DNA of 64,000 nt from Serinus canaria (GCF_022539315.1 NC_066342.1:17377346-17441345), one strand, 5' to 3'. Shown: positions 46,961 through 58,430, numbered from the stretch's first letter. The notes: a model not told the origin generated them from the letters alone. Numbers and translations are program-made.

Positions 46961-47470
46961 TTGTTAATCACATTGTTGGCCTTTCCTGAGATTTGTACAA
47001 TTCATTTTCCACAACATAAGGTGTTGCAGTCACAAATATGCTACAAAGCGAAGCCAAGAGTAAGCGAAGAACCTCTAGATGAGATCACAGTGTTCACAGA
47101 CAGCTCAAAGAAAACGCACAAGTCAGTGATCACATAGATGAACTCAGAGACAAAGAACTGAGACTCAAATGTGAAGATAGTTCAAAGCTCTCCACAAATT
47201 GTAGAATTAGCAACAATTGTTCAAGCGTTTCAGTTGTTCAAGCAACCTCTCAACTTAGTCACAAATTCCGCATATGTCGCAAGTGTAGTCAAGTGATTAG
47301 AAAGTTCACTTTTGAAAGAAGCCAACAATAAAGTTTTATATTTATACCTAGTGAGCATGAAAACATTGCTAGAGAGCAGAGAACACAAATCATTCATCAC
47401 TCACATCAAAGCTCACACAACACTTCTGAGATTTCTAGCGGAAGGGAATGCTCGAGCAAACAAATTGACA
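46961..47470 (+). pseudogene. ERV1 RNase H
   Basis: Carries VFTDSS (first Asp kept), a VELAT Glu block, TNSAYV at 47,261-47,275 (third catalytic Asp changed to Asn; ERV2 has TDSAYV) and HIKAHT. Two stops before the Glu block coincide with ERV2 tryptophans. Confidence 0.87.
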
Positions 47471-48330
47471 ATGCCCATTTCACAAACACTTCCAGACATT
47501 TTTGAACAAGCAAAATTAAGTCATGCATTTTTTCATCAAAATGCGCAAGCGCTGATAAAATCCTTCCATCTCACAAAGATTCAGGTGAGAGAAATCATCA
47601 ATACTTGTCCAAACTGTCAGCTTGTGCAACCACCAGCTTCAACAGAGGCAGTCAATCCGCGAGGGCTGCAAAGTCTTCAGCTATAGCAAGCAGACGTCAC
47701 AAAGTATCCATCATTTGAGAGACTCAAAAATGTTCACGTTTCAGTACATACATTCTCAAGAGCAGTTTTCGCTTCAGCACATGCAAGGGAAACAAATCAC
47801 ACTTGTCAACATTTCCTGCAAGCATTTGCATCGTTAAGCGTGCCTCAAAAGATAAAAACAAATACTAGTCCAACGTACACAGGCAGGGTGCTTGACAAGT
47901 TCCTGAAAAAGTAGGGTGTCAAGCACACATTTAGTATCCCATATTCACCTACAGGTCAAGCAATCATTGAAAGAACACATCATACTCTGAAATCCCTTCT
48001 AGACAAGCAGAAAAAGAGTGAACCAGAGGCAACGCCTCACATGAAATTGAACAAAGCGTTGTATGTCTTGAACTTTCTCAATAGTTCATCTTCAAAGCCC
48101 AATCCACCAATCCTGAGACATTTTTCAAACAGCTCTCAAGCAAGATTAAGAGACAATCCTTTAGTCTTGATCTGAAACCCCGAGGCAAGACAAATAGAAA
48201 GTCCTTTAAGACTAATCACTTAGAGCAAGAGTTTTACTTGTGTTTCCACAGAGTGAAGTCCGAAGTGGGTGTCAGCACAGCACGTGAAACCGTTCCGGAC
48301 GCAAAAACAAAAGAGCACCGATCCCAGAAA
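47471..48330 (+). pseudogene. ERV1 integrase
   Basis: The H-x3-H (near 47,523) and CPNC zinc-binding ends are kept. The catalytic core is lost: the first Asp position reads VSVHTFS (47,747), and the second lies in TNTSPTYT (47,861), where Asn replaces the catalytic Asp. Stops at 47,684 and 47,912 fall at tryptophan positions. The IIERTHHTL Glu is kept. The C-terminal SH3-like part contains further stops. Confidence 0.88.
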
Positions 48331-49660
48331 CAGAGATGAGCACTCAAACAGAAAAAGAGACTGAAATTGCGAACAGCAGTTCAAAAGAGACAAAAGAATA
48401 AAAAAGACTTCAGAAGTTTTTCCTTTAGAGAAAAAAATTTTAGAAGAAAAATAACAATGTTTTGTTACAAAGATGAGATCATGAAGTTCGTGATACTCAT
48501 GTGTTTCATTTCATCATCGACCACTTCAAATGACAAAGCAAATTTACCAATTAACCAACCAAAAAAAAACATTTAAGTAGCTTTGGCTCAAGCAACAAAT
48601 TTAGACAGCATTTGCCTGACACATTCCAGACCAAACAGTCCATTTTCAGCATGCATGATTGAAATGCCAGTAGACAAGTAGCCAATTCCAAAACACGCTC
48701 CAGTCAAAATTTCGCAAGTCGTTAAAAATCCTGTGAAAGAGTGGCGTGCTTAGACACATCTTCTTCCTGTAGATTCTACTGAACCTCAAAAATTAGGGAT
48801 TTTTAAGTCCATAACAATAGAGTTGGACATGCAATTCGAAATCTTAAATGTGGCAAAAAATAAAACCATCAATGTCACTCCAAATCATGAACATTATAAA
48901 AATGCATCGACTTAGTGCAAAAACACAACAACCAAAGAGTCACTCCAGGTTCCAGTACAATTGCCAAAGAAATTGTTTTTAATTTGCAGAAACAGAATTT
49001 AGTATAGTATTCCTGCGAGTACAATGAGAAGTCCATGCAGCATTGAAAAATTTTCAATGTTGTCACCAGATTCAAAAATGTTAAAAAAGCCAAAACGCAA
49101 AGAAAAAAAAATCATTACAACATTACAACTCAGATTGCGACAATGCAGTGTACACTTGGGACAAGGCAAGGAGAATTGCGACAGCAATTTTCTCACCTCA
49201 AACAGCATCGGGGGTGGCCTTGACTCAATTAGACCACATAAGTTGTTAGTTGAGTAAACATGCTCAATCAGTCTCTCTTGCACTGAGTGACATGTTGAAA
49301 GAAGTGAGCAGTGTAAGACAAGCAACTCTGCAAAACAAAGCAGCAGGCAATTATCTGTTGCTTGCCCATAAATATAGATGCGAAAAATTTGTAAGAATGT
49401 GTTGCATGAATCTCTCAAATCATTCACAATCAATTACAGAAAATATCAAAAAAATAAAAAATAACATAGAAAAACTTAGTGAAATCACTAGATCATAGAT
49501 TGATAATGTAGTGAAGTTTTTTGACCTTTCTCCCATATAGAAAGGACTTTTAGAGTTTTACATTTTGTCAATTCTCGCAATTATCATAGTTTTCATACCA
49601 TGCATCCTTTTGTGTGTACGACACATTGTACGTTCAGTTACAAAAGAAGTGCTTTTTGTG
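48331..49660 (+). pseudogene. ERV1 env
   Basis: A start with a hydrophobic leader (MKFVILMCFISSSTTS, 48,481 onward) begins a heavily broken SU. TM is recognisable at 49,220-49,500: LQNKAAGNYLLLAHKYRC and C-x6-CC (49,379-49,405), then the anchor SILAIIIVFIPCILLCV. A TAG at 49,247 replaces the Trp seen in ERV2's WLSKQ. The glycines of the ERV2 HGHGC segment have become Lys and Arg in ERV1. Confidence 0.85.
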
Positions 49661-49665
49661 CAAAC

Positions 49666-49677
49666 AGAAGGGGGAGA
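49666..49677 (+). promoter_or_regulatory. ERV1 polypurine tract
   Basis: AGAAGGGGGAGA lies immediately before the 3' LTR, the standard site of plus-strand priming. Confidence 0.92.
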
Positions 49678-50300
49678 TGTGGGAACTCAGCACATCACTC
49701 CTGATGTCCAGAGCTACCGAGAGAACTCTTGTGGGGGCTCGGGAGTCTTGGAATGTTGCCAGAAGCACTTGGTGGCTTGATTTTGATCCATCTAGGGATG
49801 TGCCACCGATGTATGAAGAGATGAAACCTGTGAAAATCACTCAGGTGTGAATAGTAAAGAGAAGACATAATTATGGGGTGAAACACATATTTTGAGGTTT
49901 TGGTACAGGGGCGTTATGGAGACAAGATGGAGGAATCAGGGCGTGTCACCAGGCTCTTCTTCTTGTCGTCCATCTTCTTTGGTGATGTTGGCACTTGTGG
50001 ATTGGTCTGGGGTGAGGGTGCACTTGGTGACGAGAGTGATAGGTATTGGGAATGAAGAGTAAATATGATATACATAGCTTTTGCTATAAAAGACGCGACC
50101 GCCTCGGGGGCGGTCAGAGTGCCTTTGGCTGCCGTGCTGGTCAGATCCAGGCCTGACAGAGAAAGAATTTTGTAGATAAGAAACAATAAACAATTCTGAA
50201 GACCGAAAAACCTGGAGCCCAGACTCATCTTTTGAGGCCCAGCGTGCAAAGAACCATCCCACGCGTGTGTGGGAGCAGAGACAGACAGCCGAACCTCATA
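49678..50300 (+). mobile_element. ERV1 3' LTR
   Basis: 623 bp, with TATAAAAG at 50,085-50,092, AATAAA at 50,185-50,190 and the U3 frame at 49,704-49,850. Ends CCTCATA directly before GAAAGG. Confidence 0.95.
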
Positions 50301-50337
50301 GAAAGGGGCCCATTATTTGCTTGGACTCGGGGTCCTT

Positions 50338-50864
50338 TGCAGCAGGCTCTGGGCCTGCTAGGGCCTGGTGGAGGGAAGAGGCTTAAAGATAGGAAAATGC
50401 CAAGTCACGGTGAAATCGCAAGAAGCCCCTCTCTTCTGCCTTTTGGACCCCAGCTTATCTCTCTGTAACCCTATAGGTCACTTCTCCTTAACCCCTGCTA
50501 CTGGACAATTTCTGATCCCCCCTGAGCCTATATAATGGGCTGTTTTAGCCCATTCTGGTTAGAAGAGCCGTCGCTGGAACCCTTCACAGACTCCCAATAA
50601 AGACATTGCTGTGGAACTCCAGAGCTGCCTTCTTCTCTTTCGCTCTGCATCTGCCGGCCGGCCTGCGGCGCCTTTGCAAGCAAAAGAGCTGAACTCAAAA
50701 GAGCTTATAACCACTAAAGAGCTGATAACCCTTATGCTTGCTAAAGGTAGCCAGTGGATGAGAGCTGCTTGGGTTTCGGGCAGTCTGTCCCCATAAAGGA
50801 CTGAGCTATCAGGACCGTGCAGCCTGCTCGGGGGCAAACCTGCTCTCAGCAGGAGGCCGGAATA
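50338..50864 (+). mobile_element. Solo LTR in ERV2 integrase
   Basis: TGCAGCAGGC to GCCGGAATA, with a perfect GTCCTT duplication at 50,332-50,337 and 50,865-50,870. TATATAA is at 50,529 and AATAAA at 50,596-50,601. The ERV2 integrase frame continues across it once the LTR and one duplication are skipped. Same family as 35,112-35,590, and it too ends in TA. Confidence 0.92.
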
Positions 50865-51500
50865 GTCCTTGGTCAGCACAGCCAGCTTCTCTGTTAGCTG
50901 AACTCTGCTAGTGTTTGAGAAGTGCCTGACTATGGGGGGATTTGGCTCCATACATGAATTATTAAGAAAATTGATTACGTAAAGGGCCTTACATAATCTT
51001 TCTATATTTGATAGTGTTTCAACCCCCCCCCCACACTGCTGATCAAGAATTCTCTTGAGGGAGCGGGGAGGCCTCTCTAAAATAGATTGTCCCATTGGGG
51101 AGTGGGGTGTGTCTCACTCCCCACTGATTTAAGAACTGTTTGAATTTTTGGGAGGTGTAAGTAGGACAATTGTTTGTTTTGATAGCTTGGGGATTCCTAA
51201 AGTCAAGAAAACCAGGAGAAAATGCTTGATAACATCTTTGGCCTTTTCTGCTGTGTGGGCCGATGCGAATACAGCTCCAGAGAATGTATCTATAGACACA
51301 TGGATGTATTTAAATCTCCCAAAGAGAGCATAATGGGTAATGTCTGTTCGCCACAGCTGTAGACTCTCGAGGCCCCGGGGATTAACCTCAGTCCCCATGG
51401 AGGGGAAAGCAAACTCCTGGCAATCGGGGCAGGAGCCCATAATTGCTCTTGCCTGTTCCCTTGTGATTTTAAACATCCGGACAAGGGGTGGCACATTTTG
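50865..51500 (-). pseudogene. ERV2 integrase, N-terminal and core
   Basis: The frame 51,494-51,129 carries the CPDC zinc-binding pair, LQLWRTDITHYALFGRFKY and IHVSIDTFSGAVFASAH with the first catalytic Asp. The frame 51,095 onward has ALYVINFLNN and NPPIVRHFSN. A frameshift and the missing second-Asp segment between them show it is dead. It is the reference copy against which ERV1's lost tryptophans and Asp were judged. Confidence 0.85.
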
Positions 51501-51623
51501 GTGGAAAAACTAGTGGCTCAATTTGGCCTGATTGAAAATGTCTGGTAGGGTGGTCTGCACTGCCATGGCCAAAGCATCTGCCCTCCAGTTGCTCTCTGTA
51601 AATGGTCCTGGGAGGTCAGTGTT

Positions 51624-52250
51624 TTACCTCACATGCATAATGTGATATGGTTGCTCTTGGTGGGAGAGGAGATAGACTAGTTTTGAAAGCAAGCTACATA
51701 AATTTGGATTTGACACTACTTTTAATAAAGAATGTTCTGCTCTTTCAGCTATCCCAGCAACATAGGCTGAATCAGTAATGAGATTGAAGGGTTGTTTGAA
51801 CTTCTCAAAGGCTCTGACAACAGCTGCTAATTCTGCAATTTGTGGGAATCCCTGAACAATTTGAACATCAGACTCCCACTCCTGAGTGTCAGGATTTTTC
51901 CAAGTTATAACTGACTTGTGGGATCTTCTGGAGCCATCAGTAAAAACAGTCAGTGCCTTTAAAGGAGTTTGTCTCTTTAGTGATTTGGGGACTAAATTAA
52001 AACACTCATCAAATAGTTTATGTTTCTGTAGGTGGATAGAGATTTGACCTGGGTAGCTGTCAAGAGCGAACTGGAAGTGTTCATTGGTCTGGAGTAAAGC
52101 TTCCAGATTACCTGATGTCAATGGAAGGTAAATGCATGTGAACTCATACCCGGATAGGGTCCTGAGGCGTGCTCTGGCTTCTATAATTGGCTGAGCCATC
52201 AGCTCTTGGGGTGTGGTAATAGTTTTATCTGGTTGGTGTGATTGGAACAC
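51624..52250 (-). pseudogene. ERV2 RNase H and RT connection
   Basis: A 208-codon open frame containing VFTDGSRRSHKSV, a QIAELAAVV Glu block and LITDSAYVAG, i.e. three of the four catalytic acidic residues of RNase H, preceded by the RT connection subdomain. It ends before the final His/Asp part. Confidence 0.85.
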
Positions 52251-52254
52251 CTAC

Positions 52255-53300
52255 TCTGTGATTAAAAGCTGGTGCCTCAGAGTGGGATCCCACTGGAAAA
52301 TGAGCCCATGAAACTTGAGTGACTTACCCAAGATGACAAATTGGAAAGGCAAAGTAGGATCAGTGTGGTGGGCTTGTCTCATGAACAGCACCTCTGATAC
52401 CTTTTGGATCACTACCTGGGCCTCCAGTGTAATACATTATGGTGAATTGAGGTCATCACAGCCACGCAGGAGGTTGAAAGGGGGTGCGAGGTCCTCAGTC
52501 ATGATCCCTAGCAGTGGATGAAACCAGTTTATGCTCCCACATAGCTGATGTAGGTCCCTCAGGGTTCTCAGGTTGTCTTTGATGGTGAGCTGCTGGGGTA
52601 TGATGGTCTTTTTGCTTATCTATAGTCCAAGCTAGGTCCACAGGCAGGTGCGCTGAATCTTTTCTGTAGCAATTTTAAATCCTGCTCCTCCAATGGCTTG
52701 AATAGTCTTTTTGAGAACAATTTCCAAATAATAGTCAGTCTTGGTGCATATTAAAATATCATCCATCTAGTGAAAAATTGTAGCATCAGGCAAGTTTTTT
52801 CAGATCAGCAAGAGAATGCAGGCAACAAACATTTGGCAGATAGATGGGGAATTTTTCATCTTTTGGGGAAGAACTTCCCATTGATACCTTTTTAGAGGGG
52901 CTTGTCTATTAACTGATGGGACAGAAAATGCAAATCTTGGGGCATCTCTGGGATGGAGAGGGATGTTAAAAAAGCAATCTGATATTAATGACTGCCGGTT
53001 TCAAATCTCTCAGGAGCATTGAGGGTGAGGGTAGGCCAGGCTGCAGAAGGCCTATGTCCTCAATTACCTCATTGATCTTCCTGAGGTCTTACAGAAGCCT
53101 CCACCTGTCTTTGCCTGGTTTATGAATGACAAAGACAGGGGTGTTCCAAGGGCTAGTGGATGGTACTATGTGGCCCTTGGGCAGCTGCTCCTGCACTAGG
53201 GATTCGAGCACCTTTACTTCTGAAAGGGGCCACTGATCAATCCACATTGGTTCATCAGTTTTCCATGTGAGTGGTATGGTAGGGTGCTCCACAGTAGACC
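52255..53300 (-). pseudogene. ERV2 reverse transcriptase
   Basis: A 67-codon frame (53,292-53,089) has [11 protein letters not shown] and [10 protein letters not shown]. Further on come [14 protein letters not shown] and a catalytic box that reads stop-MDD (near 52,765), the Tyr codon being TAG. Several frameshifts follow. Tryptophans are retained, unlike in ERV1. Confidence 0.85.
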
Positions 53301-53447
53301 CGGCTAGAAATCACATGGTGGTGAGGGGATTTCTAGCCTTGCTTCCCATTGAGACAATAGGTCCCTGCCCAATAAGGTGATAGGTGCCCTTACCATGAAA
53401 GGTCTTACTGTGGCTACCTGACCTTCAGGTCCTTCAATAAGGATGGT

Positions 53448-53960
53448 TCATTTGCTCCGCATAGAGGTGGCAGCTCCTCCAATCCCAGAGAATATTCCAT
53501 TGGCTGGCACTAGTTTCCAGCCCTGTGGCCACTCAGAGCTGGCAATTATGGTCACATCTGCTCTGGTATCTGCCACACCTGGAAGATAAACTTTGTCCCC
53601 TTTGTTAAACAAGCCACACTCTATAAGAGGTCTGTCTTGGCCCACAATCTCTGCCTAAAAACCCATATGGTTTTCTGTCAAAATGTCAGTCCAGGTGGGT
53701 ATGAGAAAAGCTTGGGAGATGGGTGTGCCCTTAGACAAAAACCAAGGTGGATCTACACATGAGACAGTCACAGTAATCTCATCCCCCGGTCCCACAGTTC
53801 GGACTTCCAGTAGTACTTGTAGACTATCCGGTCCGTTAATAGAGTCCCCTATGATTAAAATGTCCTTTGGTACATCAGAAGGTCCAAATTCCCCAGTAGG
53901 AATTTGGTAGCTTGCCTCATCCTCAAACTAGATGGAAGTGGAACTTACCAATGTGCGTCG
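53448..53960 (-). pseudogene. ERV2 dUTPase-like segment and protease
   Basis: Upstream part: a YQIPTGEFGP and ILIIGDSI region ending in GTPISQAFLIP, a degenerate dUTPase-like fold. Downstream frame (53,645-53,448): protease with DTRADVTII, the central Gly of DTGAD replaced by Arg, followed by EWPQGW. The inactive active site argues against function. Confidence 0.75.
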
Positions 53961-54106
53961 TGTCCTTGTCTGAACCTGTTGGTACGCCTTGGAGAGTCAT
54001 CACTTTTTCTTATAGTAGGTGTCGCCATAGATGATCTCTCGGTGCCTCAACTCTCCAAGATGGTGGGGAAAGAGGGACGGAACGTCTTGGCATTTGGTGT
54101 TGTAAC

Positions 54107-55467
54107 TCAGGGCCACCCTGTGCTTGGCTGGAAGTTTCCCTGGTGCTGCTGGTAAGGCGGATGATGCTGGATCTGCTGTTGATATTGAAACTGGGGACAG
54201 TGTTTAAAATGTTCCTTATAGTCTTGGCATGCAGTGGAAGGACAGCCAGTGGAGAGGTGTTTCTGCAAAAAGTCTTTATCACATTCTACCTTGAGGTGGC
54301 CCAGTTCACCACACATAAAGCATCTCATATTTTGTTTCTTCTGTGCCACAAAGTCTTCAGCCACTCCTTTGCTGTCTGCCAGGGCTACCGTATGTTCTGT
54401 AGTTGTGAGACAGGTACAGGCTTCCTCCATTTGCTGAATGGTGGGTTCAGGGTCTGGAGGGAGTGTTCTCATAATTTTCTTGCATTCTGCATTCACGTTG
54501 GACACTGCTAGCTTGCTGAGCAGCTCCTCTCTACCCTTGGGCAATCGATTTGCTTATCAATAGTGTCATTTAGTCTATCTATGAATTTAGTAAATGTCTC
54601 ATCAATGCTCTGGCGAATGTCAGAGAAACTTTTTTGTGGGGTGGTGCCATCTGGTGTTTTGAATAAAGCATTCTGGGCAGAATTTTTAATGTCCTCTAAA
54701 ACAGTCCTGGGGATAAATTGTGCCTGCTCTTGTGTGTTTTTGAAATCTCCATCTCCACTTAATTTCACTAAAGTCAAATGGGCCTGTCCATCCTCACCTT
54801 TGTAATTATTTAATAATGATTTTAGTTGTTTTTTCTAAATTGATTCTCACAGAAGAATCTCTTTGGGTGAGAGGAGGAGGGACATAACGTGCTGAAGGTC
54901 GTGTGGCATGAGGACATGGCCTGAGAAAGTCACTTGTAAAAGGTTTTTAAATTAGGGTGATTTCCTCCCATAATTTTTACATAATTCCTTAAGTTCCCCA
55001 TATGGAATTGACTCCCACTTAGGGTTCCTCCATCTTTAAAATATAACTGGGGCTGCTAGGATTTGCAGGTTTCTAGCTATATCCCAATCACCCTCTCGAG
55101 CTGCTTGCTTTCATACCTCTGCCCAGTGATCTCCAGAATCACTATCCGAATCTGAGGAATCACTGCCCTTCTCTGAGGAGGGAGATGTGCTGGCATGGGT
55201 ACAAGAGCCCTGGCTGACTGGCAAGCCCCGGTGTTCAGGGTCTTTGGTATCCAAGATGGCTACCTTTCGGTCAGCCTCACTTCCGGTTCCCAAGGTGGAA
55301 GTGTGGAAACTGGGAATGGTCAGGTTGGAGGGGGCGGGGGCTGCACAAGGGAGGGGCTTCCTGATGAAAGATGAAGGGTCCCGATGTGAGGACAAAGCCC
55401 AATGCGGGTGTGGAGCCTGACACGAGGGCAGGAGGGGGGAAGGGAGGAGGAGGATCACAGGCACCAT
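54107..55467 (-). pseudogene. ERV2 gag (spacer, capsid, nucleocapsid)
   Basis: From 55,467: an Asp/Ser-rich acidic stretch (about residues 96-113), a capsid start around 55,010 (IPYGELKELCK), an IDRLNDTIDKQ capsid helix, the capsid end EACTCL and an intact C-x2-C-x4-H-x4-C zinc knuckle, CFMCGELGHLKVEC. Several frameshifts separate the pieces. Matrix is not recognisable, consistent with 5' truncation near 55.8 kb. Confidence 0.8.
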
Positions 55468-55904
55468 TTTGTGTGGCTAAGGTGGGAAATTTTGCACCAG
55501 ATCATTCAAAATGGAGGCTCCACCTACAAAGCTGGTGCCATTTTGAGACATAGAACTGAATGGGGGAATTGGGCACATGGGCATAAGAAAGAGGGTTAGG
55601 TTGGAGCCCAGGGTGGCATGGCCAGTGTCATCCTGAGAAGGGGACAGGAGAGAACCAGAGATGGCAGAAGGCAGGTAGCTCTCCTTCACCTTTAGGCGGT
55701 TTCCATCTCCAGACCTGTCCTGAGGGGCAAGGGAACAGGGACATGGTGGGAGGGACACAACAGCTGGGGTAATAACTGGGGTACCGAACTCTTAACATTC
55801 CTTGAACCACCCCCCCCCCCCAAACCCTCAATCACTTCATAAATAGAACAAAATATTGGATAAAACTTCCCAACCTGAAAATTACCCTCAGATTGCAAGA
55901 TATA

Positions 55905-58131
55905 TAACTTTTTCCCAACTTTGTCCCAGACTGCACTGGAAAAGGGTGAGGCTCCAGAATACTTGCAGTACATTGATGACATCATTGTGTGGGGCAACAC
56001 AGCAGAGGAAGTTTTTGAGAAAGGGGAGAAAATAATCCAGATTTTTCTGAAAGGTAGTTTTTCCATCAAACAAAGTAAAGGGACCTGACCAGGAAATTAA
56101 GTTCCTAGGAGTTAAGTGGCAAGACAGATGCCCACAGATTCTAACCAAGGTTATCAGTAAGATAGATACTATGTCCCCCTGACTATCAAGAAAGAAACAA
56201 GCTTTACTAGGCACCATGGGTTTTTGGAAGATGCACATCCCCAAGTACAGCCAGACTGTAAGTCTTCTCTACCTTGTGACATGAAAGGAAATTACTTCAA
56301 GTGGGGCCCTGAGAAACAGCAAGCCTTTGAACAGATCAAGCAGGAAATTGGCCCTGTGGTAGGCCTTGGCCCAGTCAGGACAGGAGAAGATGTGAAGAAC
56401 ATGCTCTACTCCACAGCTGGGGATAATGGTCCTTCTTGGAGCCTCAGCTACAAGGTACCTTTAGAGACTTTAGAATGACCTCTCAGGTTCTGGAGTTGGG
56501 GATACAGAGGATCTGAGGCCAGCTACACCCCAACTGAAAAAGAAATCTTGGCAGCTTATGAAGGGGTTCAAGCTGCCTCAGAAGTGATTGATACCAAAGC
56601 ACAGCTGCTTCTGGCACCCTGACTACCAGTGCTGAGCTGGATGTCTAAAGGAAAAGTCTCTGCAACATCATGCCGGGATGAAACATGGAATTAGTGGGTT
56701 GCTCTCATCACACAGCGAGCTCGAATAGGAAATTCAAATTGCCCTGAGATCTTGGAGGTCATCACAAACTGGCCCAAAGGTGAGAGTTTTGGATTGTCAT
56801 CTGAAGAGGAAGATGAGCAGGTGATATATGCTGAGGAGGCCCCATTGCATAACCAGCTACCAGAAAGTGAGAGGCAATATGCACTCTTCACTAATGGATC
56901 CTGTCATATTGTCAGGACCAATTGAAAATGGAAAGCAGCTGTATGGAGCCCTATGCAGTGAATCGTAGAAGCTACTAAGGGACAAGGTGGATTTAGTCCA
57001 ATTACAGAGCTGAAAGCCATCCATCTGGCTTTGGACATCAGCAAGCGAGAGCAATGGCCAACACCCTACCTCTACACTGACTCATGGATGGTAGCAAACA
57101 CTTTGTGAGGGTGGCGGGAAAGGTGGAAAAAGGCCAATTGGCAGCGCAGAGGAAAACGCATATGGGCTGCCGAAGAGTGGCAAGACATAATTACCTAGGT
57201 AGAGAAGCTGATAGTCAAAGTCGGCCATGTAGATGCACATGTGCCTAAGAGTTGGGCTAACGAGGAGCACCACAACAACAGACAAGTGGATTGGGCAGCC
57301 AAGATCCAAGTGCCATAGGTAGATCTAGACTAGCAACATAAGGGAGAGTTATTTCTGGCTCAGTGGGCCCATGACACCTCAGGTTATCGGGGAAGAGATG
57401 CAATATACCGATGGGCTCATGACTGAGGAGCAGACTTAACTATGGACACTATATCCCAGGTTATCCATAAGTGTGAAAAGTGTCCTGCAGTCAAGCAGGC
57501 CAAGTGGGTAACGACCCTGTGGTATGGGGGTCAGTGATCTAAGTATGGGGATTCCTGGCAGATCAATTACATCTCACCACTGCAAACCTGGCGAGGCAAG
57601 CATTACATGCTTACAATGGTAGAAGCAACCACTGGATGGCTGGAGATGTGCCCAGTGCCTCACACCACTGCCCGGAACACTATCCTAGGCCTTGAAAAGC
57701 AAGTCCTTTGGTGACATGGCACCCCTGAAATAATTGAGTTGAACAGTGGGACTCATTTCAAAAGTAGCCTCATAGACACCTGGCCTAGAGAACATGCTAT
57801 TGAGTGTCTGTATCGTATTCCTAATCATGCACCAGTCCCTAGGAAAGTCAAATGATGCAATGGACTGTTAAAAACCAGGCTGAGTCAATGTGCAGTGGAA
57901 CCTTCAAGCAGTGGGATCTGCATTTAGCAAAAGCTATATGGTTGGTTAACTTCAGAAGTTCCACTATTTGAACTGGCCCTGCTCAATCCAAACCCCTGTG
58001 TACAGCTGACAAAGTCCCTGTGGTGCATATGAGAGGTATGTTAGGAAGGATGGTGTGGATTAATCCCACTTTGAGCAAAGGCAAACCCATCCATGGGATT
58101 GTTTTTGCTCAAGGAGCTGGTTGCACTTGGT
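55905..58131 (+). pseudogene. ERVL-like pol (RT palm to integrase)
   Basis: Begins just before the catalytic YIDD (55,969-55,980), then DIIVWGNTAEEV. An 84-codon frame (56,224-56,478) includes KWGPEKQQAFEQIKQEI, followed by YTPTEKEILAAYEGV. RNase H has ALFTNGS (Asp to Asn) and LYTDSWM. Integrase has CEKC, WQINYIS (first Asp to Asn), ELNSGTHF (second Asp to Asn) and a disrupted Glu region. Stops are frequent, several being TGA at likely CGA arginines. It continues at 59,791 after an LTR insertion. Class III (ERVL) by sequence pattern. Confidence 0.85.
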
Positions 58132-58430
58132 TGTAGGAGCGACAGGGGGTAGGACGGTAAGGATGGAAAGAGACGAGAGATCTCTGAAGCTAGGTCTTGG
58201 AACTTGTGGTTTATTATAAAGGGCGTGGGTGCAGGGGCCCTGCTCGGAGCTGCCAGCTGCAGCTCCGAGCAGGCCCGAAAGAGGGAGAGAGAGGTAAAGA
58301 GAGTGGTAAAGAGAAAGAAGGCAAAAGCGTGGTAAAGAGGATGAGAGAGAGCAAGAGCGAGGTTCTTGCTATAATACTATAAGTCTTCTTCTGTGTTGAA
58401 TATTCTAATTTTTATTGACTAATCTAATAC

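Larger units (their letters stand above)
40836..50300 (+). mobile_element. ERV1: full-length class II provirus, apparently G-to-A hypermutated
   Basis: A 9,465-bp provirus with two LTRs, tRNA-Asn primer site, gag, dUTPase, protease, pol, env and polypurine tract, flanked by a perfect 6-bp duplication GAAAGG (40,830-40,835 and 50,301-50,306). It lies antisense in ERV2 integrase. Domain order (dUTPase between nucleocapsid and protease, C-x6-CC envelope) gives a beta-like core with a gamma/alpha-type env. All genes carry many stops, a large share being TAG or TGA where ERV2 has tryptophan, and GG is nearly absent from pol. By eye the LTRs differ at about 25 positions plus a small indel over about 620 bp (about 4%), so the insertion is not recent. 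Confidence 0.93.
38666..55810 (-). mobile_element. ERV2: class II provirus, 5'-truncated, host of ERV1
   Basis: Minus-strand order is gag (55.5-54.1 kb), dUTPase-like/protease (54.0-53.4 kb), RT-RNase H-integrase (53.3-50.87, 50.34-50.30 and 40.84-40.58 kb), env (40.4-39.0 kb) and a 3' LTR (38.67-39.01 kb). A + strand solo LTR (50,338-50,864) and the complete ERV1 (40,836-50,300) interrupt the integrase. Removing them and their duplications restores collinearity. No 5' LTR or leader is seen beyond 55.8 kb, where homology ends at a C-rich run, so the 5' end is deleted. Without its guests it is about 7.1 kb. Confidence 0.85.

Noticed and set aside
55905..58131. G-to-A hypermutation of the ERVL pol as well
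   Set aside because: Some Asp-to-Asn changes exist, but many stops are TGA at likely CGA arginines and GG remains common, so ordinary CpG decay is sufficient.
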